A stretch of DNA of 64,000 nucleotides from the NCBI GenBank assembly GCA_963854735.1, contig OY978102.1, positions 868,001-932,000 on the forward strand, read 5' to 3'. Positions 55,694-64,000 of the stretch are shown here, one piece after another. The DNA comes from Marvania coccoides (taxonomy: Eukaryota; Chlorophyta; Trebouxiophyceae; Chlorellales; Chlorellaceae). The notes under the pieces were generated by a model. That model had not been told where the DNA came from, ran no database searches, and saw only the letters and a list, made by a program, of their open reading frames with translations. The translations under genes and the position numbers were made by a program. How positions within the stretch are numbered: the first letter of the stretch is position 1; the number at the start of each line of letters is the position of its first letter.

Positions 55694-58600
55694 TCAGCCG
55701 CTGGGCGCACTAAGGTTCTCGTTCTCCAGCAGCGTGTAGTCAAACCGGAAGTTAGCAGGAGTGGTCCCTGCGGTCCATCCGCCCACCCTTCCGTTCTCAA
55801 ACCGCAGCCCTGGGTCGAAGAACGCCATGGATCCCTCCTCATAGGCATCGGTGGCGTTGGCGGGCTGCCCCGTGCGCGCAAACCAGGCACGCAGCTGCAG
55901 CGGGAAGGAAAACAATGAAAATGGAAAATTATAAAAATGCGCGCAGACGAGCTCAAGAAACGCAAAATGTGGAGTTTTGCCATTGTTCTCCAGAGAAAGA
56001 AAGCAGTAACCAGAAGAACGAATGTGGCGCTGACCTGGGTGTGGAAGCGCCAGCCCTGGGCCTTCAACGCCGCTGCGGCAAACAGCTGCTGCCGCGTGCC
56101 CGGCATGAAATAAAATGCGAAGAAAAGCGCGTCCTGGGGGAGGGCTTCTTGGTATGAGCGCTGATGCAGCAGCGTGGGGTGAACGTTGTTCGGGTAGGAG
56201 AGAGGGGTGGCAGCAGGGTGGATAGGATGCCAGGCGCAGGTGCGGTTGGGGGCCTGGCTGGAGTCCGTCTGCCAGATGTCGTCGCCTGCAAAAGAAAAAA
56301 GGGGAAAAAACGACATCGCGGGTCCAATGGCTTGATATTTTGAAAGAAATTCAGCAAAATGCAGAGAAAAGCGGGATGGTGGTGTGTATACCATACCTAT
56401 AATGGGGCGGAAATCAGAGCTCATTTCCACCAGGTGCGCCTGCCACGCGGGCGGGGTGCTGCCGCCAGCAGCAATTTCGTCGGTGCCGGCTCCCGCCTGG
56501 GCCTCCAGATCCTCCGCCCATTGCCCTATGAACCACTCCGCGCCCAGGGGCTTGAACGGCGAAGCGGGAATGGGGGGAGCGGAGAGGGTGGGGAGGGTTT
56601 CTGGGGAGGGCGTGATGTCTTCAACGCTGCTGCTGCCGCCATCAGGCGTGAAGACCCTGTTGCTCATTAATGAAATGAAAAATCGTAGGTTTGCGTTCAG
56701 GGAAGAAAATACGATGATAGAACGATGACACGGGCAGCGAATAAACACGAAATTCGTTATGTCGAACAAAAAGATTTGCTGCTCACCTGCGGGACTGGGC
56801 AGCAAAGGGGCTCCACCCCTCGGGCTGCACGGAAGACGCGCTCTCAGATGCCGTCACCGCAGCACCTGCAAGAGCTGCAGCAGCGGGAGTCGAGACTGCT
56901 GCAGTGGACACGCTGCCAGCTGAAATGCTGCCAGACGCGACGCTACGCGAGGCCACAGCGGTCCAGGGGGGGCGGAGCTCGAGGGGGGAGGGCGCAGGCA
57001 CGACAGTTTCGCTGCTGTCTTCGGGGACAGGTGCTGCCCGCTGCTGCGCCTGCTGCGGGGGGGTGATGCTGGCAGCGGAGAGCGGGGTGGCGCTGAGAGG
57101 AGGCGAGGGCGCCAGAGGCGGGGAGGGTTCTTTGCCTGCGGGCGGAGCAGCAGCGGAGGAAGGAGCTGCAGAGGCGGGGGTGTGGGTCTCGTCTTCAGCT
57201 TTTTCCTGCTGTTTTTGCTGCATTTGATGCAGTCGGGCGATAGACGACTCCCGCGCAAGTCCCCAGGCAGGTAGAGGAGGAGTAGCAGCAGAAGGGAGCG
57301 GCGCTGGCGCTTCTGTAGGGCCTTCGGCGGCGAGTGTCACCTCCGCTTCTTGCAGCCTGGTGGCAGCGGAGCCGGCAGAAACGGACTTGATGAGGTCGGG
57401 GGTGGGGCCCTTGGAGAGCTCTGCGGCAGGGGCACCGACAGCGGGGGGACATTTAGTCGCCCCCGGAGGCGGGACAGCAGTACCACCAAAAGAAAGTTTC
57501 GGCCCAGCAGGTGCAGCCGTAGGAGGGAGAGATGCGGAGTCGCTGGGAGTGGCAGCTGCCGCGAGGTATCCCTTGCTGCCCTTGCCGTCCTCCTTGGCGA
57601 AGATCGTTTCTTCTCCTGCCGAGTTTTCCGCCGCTGCGGCCGCTTCCGCTTCAGCCGCAGCTGCGGCTTCCTTCGTTGCGGCCTCCTTCTTGTGGTGCAC
57701 CGTAATCTTTCCCACGCCTTCATCCACCTCCTCCAGCTGCGGCAGCATCTCCCACATGCCTTCGTCTTCTATAAAATTGTCTTCATCGTTGGCCTCGATG
57801 AAGTACTCCAGCGAGTCGTGCAGCGCACTCTCCACCTCCTCCGGCGTCACCTCCTCGTTCTCCAGCAGCCGCCGCGTGCGCTCGACCTAAATGGAAGTGA
57901 AATGGAACGTTGGGTAACAAAATAAATTGCGAGGCCGGAATCTTCAAAAACGAAAGCGCGGTGGGGCATAATGACACATATTATTGCATATTGTACAATC
58001 TTTTATATTTTGGTTAGAAAAAAAGGGAAGAATGGCCATTGCTGCTGCTCCATGCAGACTGATTCAAAGAAAACGCTCCCTGGCAATAAAAACAACACCA
58101 AAATGCACGAAAATGCAAAATATCCGCAAAACATTTCAGCTTTAGAACAGCATAATTCAATCACCTTTGCCACATACTCCTGGTGCCGCTCGATCTTGGC
58201 TCTCAGGTCCGCCGCCCGCCCGGAAGCAGCGCCGCCCTTCCCTTTGCCCTTGCCGCCGCCGCCGATCTCCTCCAGTTCCGCCTCCAGCTGCTCGATCTGC
58301 GTCTCCAGCCGCACCACCACGTCGCTGAGCCACTCAGCACAGCGACATTTTGCCTGCACCGCTGGGTCAATGTCGTCGCGCTGCAGGCCGGCCCGGCTGA
58401 ATGCCTTCATCTTGTTGTCGCGCTCCAGGTCCTTGAACCGCTCCTGAATTAAAGCCGGATTTTGAAGGAGAGGTAGGATAGAATGAATGTCACGGCAACA
58501 AAGAGTCGGAAAATTGTGGCAAAATTGATGTTCTGGGACTGTTTTATATATTTATTTATGGAAGAACTTGCCATGAGGCGCTCCACCCGAGCGCGGGCCT

Positions 58601-58844
58601 CCAGCAGCGGCTCGTCCTGGCCCTTGGTGACCGAAGAGTCGGCCAACCACCCGCGCACCTGCTCCCTCAGGCGCTGCAGCTTCTTCAGGTCGCGCTTCAG
58701 GAACTCGATGAACTTTTCGCGCTGGGTGCTTTCCTCCCTCGTCTCCCCCATCTTCCCCCACAGCTCCTCCCAGTCATCTGCCTGCTCCTTGATCCTCTTG
58801 AGGCACGCCTCCACCTCCTGCTGGAGCTTGCGGTGCTTGCTCAT
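55694..58844 (-). CDS. NOT3: CCR4-NOT complex subunit 3 (NOT3/NOT5)
   Basis: Scaffold of the CCR4-NOT deadenylase complex, acting in mRNA decay. Six minus-strand exons (58844-58572, 58443-58165, 57886-56787, 56656-56397, 56285-56035, 55894-55694) give 787 residues. The N-terminal coiled-coil starts MSKHRKLQQEVEACLKRI and includes FIEFLKRDLKKLQRLREQ and the conserved M|ERFKDLERDNKMKAFSR. A long Ala/Pro/Ser-rich linker follows (about residues 250-550). The C-terminal NOT box has HPAATPLSYPNNVHPTL, FFAFYFMPGTRQQLFAAAAL and GWRFHTQ|LRAWFAR. Intron 1 uses a GC donor (ATG|GCAAGT), fixed by M|ERF. Linker composition is unusually Ala-rich, as in other proteins here. Confidence 0.93.
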
Positions 58845-59395
58845 AGCTTCCTACTACGAGTTGACGCTTGCTCGCGGCTTTGGATTAAACTATCGCCGAA
58901 ATGAAAAATAGGCCGGAAAAAAAAATCCGGGAGAGTTTTTCTTGGCGTTTTTCTTGGCTCAAAACTTCATGAATGGTCTCTGGAGGCCGGATGGGAGGGC
59001 CACGGCGAGCCAATTCGCTCAAATAATTTTAAAAATTAAAAACGAGAACAGCAGTCCGAGGAGAGAAGACGCTGCATGGCCGAAGTAACGAAGGGTTTCT
59101 TGAAAAACTAGCAATTTTGCATTCGTTTTTTTGCAGTTATTATTGCTGGTATTCATTGATCACCCCAATTTAATCCAACCACTAGCGCAGCACCCTCAGC
59201 GATTTCCCAAAATTGGGTTTTCGCCGCCGACCAAATAATTTTTCTCTTTGCCGCTTTCACAGCAGCTCGCAACTGCTTCGCCCAGCCTACTACTCCTTCA
59301 GCACGTCATCTGACTTCATCTGCGCTACCTTGGACACACCAGCACCGAATCCATTCAAGCCCAATACTTTCCAAATTACCGCCACCTGCAAAAAC
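58845..59395. other. divergent intergenic
   Basis: Promoter side of NOT3 (-) and of the small membrane peptide (+). The stretch 59213-59395 is open in frame with the peptide, but looks like a 5' leader. It contains a CACAG acceptor-like site near 59263, so an upstream non-coding or short exon is possible. Confidence 0.4.
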
Positions 59396-59572
59396 ATGAC
59401 TACACCTCCGAAAGCCTGGCATTTCACAGCCATCGTGCTTGGCGGCCCTATCGCCATGTCCTTATTTTCTCTGGCGCTGGCGCGCTTGATCGAGGAGGGC
59501 GCTGGCCGGGTGGTGCCGCCGACTGAAGAGCCGCCTGCCACGGGCAGCAAACACGCTGCCGCACGGCATTAG
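59396..59572 (+). CDS. small single-pass membrane peptide, 58 residues
   Basis: Starts MTTPPKAWHFTA and carries one hydrophobic segment (IVLGGPIAMSLFSLALA), then a Glu/Pro-rich tail ending in HAAARH. No intron. Small single-helix proteins of this size occur as accessory subunits of respiratory or photosynthetic complexes, but I do not recognise this one. The frame is open upstream to about 59213 without a convincing N-terminal domain. Support is the GC-rich composition and the clean membrane helix only. Confidence 0.4.
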   Translation: MTTPPKAWHFTAIVLGGPIAMSLFSLALARLIEEGAGRVVPPTEEPPATGSKHAAARH

Positions 59573-60109
59573 GAGCAGCGAAGGCCCGGCGGCGCCACCA
59601 AGTTGAAGAATTGCGTTTCAGCGACCTTTGGGGGAGGTGGTTGGGGGAGGGGAGCGAGAAAGCATCAGGCGCCGCCACGTCGTCGCCGGGAGGCAGCAAA
59701 GACGGTTACTTAATCACCCTCGCCCGACTACACTACCCTAACACAGTAAGCTCCAACGCCTGGCCAGAAACTCTGACATTCGATCTGCCCTTGGGAGAGT
59801 GCCCTTGGGAGATTGCAAAGGCGGCGGTGGCGGTATGGCCCTGGGAATTCACAAAGACGGTTAATTGCATGACGTACTCGAATACAATGTAACGCGGTGT
59901 GGTGTCAGACAGGTAAAGCAGTCGGACGGGCATGACACAGCCTCCCCGCAGCAGAAGTAGCCGCACCTGGGTAAAAACGACTCGTCTTTTTTGCCGTTGG
60001 GAAAGCCGCGTGCGCGTTGAAAGTGTTGACGCCTATATACGGCCTATAGGTTCTAAAACAGGCGTCTTTGCATCCTTTGCACAAATCAGAAGCTTTAGGG
60101 CCTGGTTGC
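59573..60109. other. intergenic with a 13-base direct repeat
   Basis: 537 bases. TGCCCTTGGGAGA occurs at 59786-59798 and again at 59800-59812. An open + frame at 59611-59892 overlaps it but looks like a 3' untranslated region. No supported gene. Confidence 0.4.
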
Positions 60110-61115
60110 ATGATGGTCCGACTTTTTCTCGTCGCAGCAACAGCTGCATTTTTCATTGGGATGGCGCAAGGTCAGGCCCCCGCGGGTGGACCTGCGCCTG
60201 CCGTTGAAGGATGCTACTTTGGTCGGATCTGCGGGGGTGCGGACAAAGTGTCCAGTAAGTCTTGACAGCAAAGATCTGTCAGAAATGTGTGTCTGCAGAT
60301 GCAACCAACGCCTATAATCTCTCTCCTGCAGAGGCCATTTTCCTGGGCCCCACCTTCTTCGCACCAACCAACAAGACATACGACTTCTTTGCGTGCGAGT
60401 GCGTCAACGGAACCCGCCTGGCTGTGTCGCGCAACGGCGCGTACATCTTGCCAGTGGGACAGAACGAGTCCCCTGCGCCTTCCCCTCCCCCTGCAGCCGG
60501 CCCTGGACAGGCTCCTGGTGAGAAATACGCGTAGAAAACGCCTGCCAGTGAAGACCTCCTCCTTCTACTACACAATTTCTATTGGCTGGAACTCTCACCG
60601 CTTTTCCCTTTCAACATCGCTTTGCAGCGCTCGACAAGACTGCATACATCGTAGACCTGGTGGCCAAGTTCCCTATGGAGTGCACCGACCTGACTGAGGC
60701 CATCAATGTCGAGCTGTTCAATTCTGTGGGCACAAATCCGACAGCCTGCGACGTGCCGCTGGCGATCGGAAAAAAATGCGCCTTGGGGTGCAAAAACACC
60801 ATGTTGGCTCTGGGAGAGACGTGCTGGACCGCAGGAGTGGCGGATCTTGACGATATCGAAGCAAAAAAGTCCACCGCAGCCTTGGTTTTCGAGCAGTGCA
60901 CCACCGATAAAATTTTCACTGTGGCACCGGTTGCCCCCGCTGGAGCGCCACCGCCTTCACCAGTTCCGGTCCCCATCTCCTCTCCCGTCCTCCCCGCGTC
61001 TTCTCCCACGCCGCTGTTCGCTGCATCGCCGCCTCCGCCAGCCAGCTCAGCCATCGAGCTCAGCTTTTCGGCTGTGGCAGTGCTGCTGCCTGCGCTCTTG
61101 GCCGTGGCGCTCTAA
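60110..61115 (+). CDS. secreted cysteine-containing protein, probably GPI-anchored
   Basis: Exons 60110-60254, 60332-60517 and 60628-61115 give 272 residues. A signal peptide (MMVRLFLVAATAAFFIGMAQG) precedes a short Gly/Pro/Ala stretch. A first Cys-containing module follows (ending FACECVNGTRLAVS), then a Pro-rich linker (SPAPSPPPAAGPG). A second module has six spaced cysteines (MECTDLTEAINVEL through KCALGCKN, ETCWTAG and FEQCTT). A Pro/Ser-rich stalk and a final hydrophobic tail (FSAVAVLLPALLAVAL) with no charged residues after it are typical of a GPI-anchor signal. The acceptor of exon 2 is uncertain: CTGCAG at 60297 is in the same frame and would add 12 residues. It is probably a cell-surface or wall protein. 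Confidence 0.7.
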
Positions 61116-62003
61116 GAGATATGCCCGGAGTATTTTCCGTGTGACCCTTTTTTACCGTTGACCCAGTCCATTACGTGATATACTGGCCAAACCACCTACG
61201 AAAAGAAACTTACCTATTAATCAATTAATGTTTACCTTCCATTAAGTTTTCCCAACCCACGTTCTCTAAAATCTTCAACTTTTTCTTTTTGTCTTTTGTG
61301 ACATGTCGTTGACCATGCAACGCCCTCCCTGATTGGAGAGTGCTGCTGCCTAGCGCACGACTGACTCCTCTTCTTGACTACTTCTTTACGAGTGGGAAAT
61401 ATTGTTAAACGTGTTAATTATTTATGCTATCCTCTGTAAAAATGTTTTAGGCACTTCCTCTTGGGCGAAGCTGTGGGTAGGAAGATGGCCTGTTGAGGTG
61501 TGCGAGGTGCATGGAGTGAAATGCCGAACTTTGCGGTTGGTGGCTTTGATGGAGAAAGCAAGCAAGCATAACGGTCTTGCTCAGCGACGTCTGCGATGGG
61601 ATGAAATTGTGTTGTGTTGAGGGTATTTTGTGCCATCATTGCCTTCATTGCTAGTGAGAATGAAAGGCGGTGAGAACTGGCGCTGGTTCGGTTTGCGGAT
61701 TGATGAAAAGTGCTCGTCCGGCCACCTCCCTGAGCTCCAGCCGCGTCCCTGCCCCCATATAGATGCACTTGGGTACAAGGTGTTACCTTTCGGTCTAATT
61801 TTGCGGGGGGGGGGGAGATTTTGCGGGGGAGTCCGTCCACTTCGACAGACGCGTTTAAAAAAATTCTCTCCCGCTTCGCCATTTTCTCTCCCGCTTCGCC
61901 AAAAACTAAAAAACAATTAATAAATTTTGCTGCGAAATCTTGAATCTGCTGGCCTTGTCTCATAAAAACACAAGCCAGATCAGAAACAAAATTTGATAAA
62001 AGC
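61116..62003. other. intergenic, 888 bases, with an 18-base direct repeat
   Basis: 3' region of the GPI-type gene and promoter of the DUF1421 gene. It holds a run of 10 G at 61805-61814. An 18-base direct repeat beginning TTCTCTCCCGC lies at 61864-61881 and 61884-61901, about 100-140 bases before ATG 62004. No gene was seen. Confidence 0.45.
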
Positions 62004-63670
62004 ATGGCAACACAAGACTTGTTTGCGGACCTGGCGCCAAGCAAAAGCAGGGAGGACGCTGGATCGTCTGCAGCGTTCGCCGAGGACGCCGTGCTGCTGA
62101 GCAGCTCCCTGGATGGCTCTCGAAACCCTGCGAAAGCCACTTCGATGCCTGGCACGCCCATGGTGAGCCAGTTCGGTTTCTACTACTTTGGATCGACTTG
62201 AGACACTGGGTGCATGGTTCTGATGCACGTTTGTATTTGTTTGTGCAGCGCAAGGACGTCGTTAAAGATCTAGAAGTTGCAGCTGCTGCAGCGGCCAAGG
62301 TCGCGGTGAAAACCCTCGCTGAGAGCTTCGGCGGCACCCTGGAGGAGATCTTGAGGTGTGGTCGAAGAGCATTTAAGCAGCTTTATAACTTTTTGAAATT
62401 CTTTTGGTCGAGATCACTCTCCTTAATTTTGCTGCTGAATCTATCTCCCTGTACAACAAACGCAGGCGCCTGACCGCCCTGGAGAACCGCACGGAACAGA
62501 TTCAGCAGGTGGTGGCAGACATCCAGGAGGTCTCTTCGGTGCGCGAAGATGCCGCTAGGGAGCGGGCCACTGCAGCAGACAAGGCGCTCCGTGAGGTGCA
62601 GCGCAACGTGCAGATCATGCGGGACAGGGCGGAGCTGGTGCAGGCCACCGCTGAGCTGGCCAAGCTGTCGTCTTCCTCTTCAGCGGGGCCGCTCGCCACT
62701 GAGGCAGCGGAAACAGCTGCAGCAGCACCTGCTGAGGCGCCCGCCGCTGCCGCAGAATCTGCGCAGTCCGCCCCAGCTGCAGCTGCCGCCGCAGCGGCGG
62801 CAGAAAAGCAGCAGATTGCAGAGCCTGCACCTGCACCCCCCCCCTCCTCCGCCCCCGCCTCCAGCTCCTACTGCTCCACCCCCCATGCCTGCTGTTCCTC
62901 CCCCACCGCCGCCGACGGCAGCGCCACAGCAACCGCATGCCTCCTACGCCATGCCCTCTCCCGAGCAGCAGCAGCAGCGGCCTCCCACTGTGGTAGACGC
63001 CCAGCGCAGCGGCTCTTCTCCGGCGCCGTACGCCACCGCGCCCCCTCCGCCTCAAATGTCTCCTCAAATGCAGCCGCCACCTGGACCGCCCCTCGGCGCT
63101 CCTCCGGCGCCTATGCACCCCCCTCACCCGCACCCTTACGGCCCGCCCGCGCCATCTGGCATGCCCATGCCCCCTCCGCCGCCGTCTCTTCATATGTATG
63201 GACCACCTGCGCCGCGGCAGCCGCCTCACGGGCCGCCGCCGCCGCACTTCCCTCCTCCTCACTCTAACCCGCAAATGCCGCCGCCCCCTCCTCACGGCGT
63301 CGCTCAGCTGGGTGGTCCTCCCCCTCCTGGCCCCCCCCCTCCTCCTCTCTCCAGCTACGCCAGCAGCAGTCCCGTCGGCGGCAGCGCCTACCCTCGGCTG
63401 CCCCCGCAGCACTACCCTCAGCCGCCGCAGAGGGCCGGGCCAGGAGGGTTCTCCGCCCCCCCTTCTCGAGGCGGCGGCACCGGTCAGCCGGCCGACGCGG
63501 GGCAGCCCCCTCGCACGGCGTCAGTTCCGCTTGAAAAGGTGATTGATGACGTGGCTGTGATGGGATTCAGCCGGGACCAGGTGAGGGCGGTGTTGCAGGA
63601 GCTCATCAGCCAGGGGCGCAGCGTGGACCTGAATGTTGTGCTGGACCGACTGGGGGCGTCCAGCGGGTGA
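62004..63670 (+). CDS. DUF1421-type protein with coiled coil, Pro-rich middle and UBA-like C-terminus (frameshifted)
   Basis: Exons 62004-62162, 62249-62355 and 62466-63670. The N-terminal part includes LEEILRRLTALENRTEQIQQV and a coiled coil (DKALREVQRNVQIMRDR), then Ala/Ser-rich sequence. The C-terminal KVIDDVAVMGFSRDQVRAVL...SVDLNVVLDRL is the UBA-like end of plant DUF1421 proteins. The two halves are in different frames. The N-terminal frame runs through EPAPAP into a stop-free but non-matching frame at a run of nine C (62836-62844), and the Pro-rich middle plus the C-terminus need one C fewer. Either the assembly has an extra C or the gene is broken. Length would be about 490 residues if intact. 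The function of the family is not established. Confidence 0.75.
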
Positions 63671-64000
63671 AGTAGAAAGAAATAAAGAAAAAAGAAAGAA
63701 TTGAAGGTACATTGTTGCCCGAAACAAGTGAATGCTCAAATCAAGAAAAAGAAAAACATCGAATGTGCAATACTGGTTTGTAAATGCATTACAAAATGCA
63801 TTAGAATCTTGAATGGCTGCTTCTTTGCAGCCGTAGAAGTCCTGGCGAATCGAGAATAAATCAAAAGTATTAAATACATGCATGCCAGGTATAAATTGAA
63901 GTCAGTCAATTTCTAAAAAGGTACAATCAACGGCCCGCCCCCTCTGCCAGCCCCTCTTCTTTTCGCCCTCTCTACAGCGCTGCTTCGAACGTCAGCATGA
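63671..64000. other. right-edge non-coding stretch
   Basis: AT-rich 3' region of the DUF1421 gene, then a GC/CT-rich patch near 63930-63980. No exon can be defined before the window ends. Confidence 0.4.

Noticed and set aside
55618..56805. 395-codon continuous minus-strand frame as a single NOT3 exon
   Set aside because: It reads through introns 56034-55895, 56396-56286 and others. Splicing gives the conserved NOT-box sequence and the unspliced frame does not.
59611..59892. 93-codon + strand open frame after the small membrane peptide
   Set aside because: No motif, no clear start context, and it spans a direct repeat. It is better explained as non-coding sequence.
60255..60268. 14-base intron GTAAGTCTTGACAG in the GPI-type gene
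   Set aside because: Too short for a spliceosomal intron. Longer introns ending at 60297 or 60331 keep the same frame.
62615..63412. 265-codon Arg-rich open frame on the minus strand
   Set aside because: It is the antisense of the Pro/Ala-rich DUF1421 region. Composition (Arg/Gly) is explained by the opposite strand.
1..64000. bacterial, viral or organellar origin of the window
   Set aside because: Nearly all genes have short spliceosomal introns and green-plant targeting peptides. No phage, transposase, integrase or polymerase gene was seen.

Overview
This window is nuclear DNA from a compact green-alga genome. GC-rich exons are separated by short AT-rich introns with pyrimidine-rich ...GCAG acceptors, and genes are about 2 kb apart on both strands. 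The plant/algal signature set includes flavodiiron proteins FLVA and FLVB, a PsbS-like four-helix antenna-family protein, a CYP710 sterol C-22 desaturase, a PTS2-type peroxisomal citrate synthase, a fused FMN hydrolase/riboflavin kinase and a DUF1421 protein. I cannot name the species. I reconstructed 29 gene models and two frameshifted pseudogene candidates by joining exons in phase and checking the junctions against conserved family sequence. No rRNA, tRNA, CRISPR array, transposase or viral gene was seen.

Layout. 0.3-17.6 kb: three carotenoid oxygenases (one on +, two in tandem on -) surround a pair of related orphan genes (3.0-6.0 kb), a class V aminotransferase, the PsbS-like gene, a lipid phosphate phosphatase and a plastid-type orphan. 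18-25 kb: an Aurora-like kinase with an insertion in its activation segment, then FMN hydrolase/riboflavin kinase between two decayed regions, then a 102-residue orphan. 25.3-31 kb: FLVA and FLVB head to head across 334 bases. 31.4-42.3 kb: citrate synthase, a small ENPD-motif protein, a Spinster-type transporter, a secreted cysteine-rich protein, CYP710 and Mediator subunit 8. 42.7-64 kb: a 1,422-residue repeat-rich membrane protein, TAP46, a tail-anchored PI31-like protein, carnosine N-methyltransferase, an SLC35F6-like transporter, NOT3, a small membrane peptide, a probable GPI-anchored protein and the DUF1421 protein.

Functional themes. Photoprotection and plastid isoprenoids are concentrated here: three carotenoid oxygenases, the PsbS-like protein, FLVA/FLVB for oxygen photoreduction, and riboflavin kinase supplying the FMN that flavodiiron proteins need. 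The rest is a normal mix of housekeeping and regulatory genes.

The most unusual whole-window signal is splicing. Of roughly 63 introns I could place, nine use a GC donor where the coding phase and conserved protein sequence leave little choice, and one more appears to start with GA. Other points worth attention are the FLVA-FLVB divergent pair, an inferred 8-base microexon, the Aurora-like insertion, the tail-anchored PI31-like protein and a poly-C frameshift in the DUF1421 gene.
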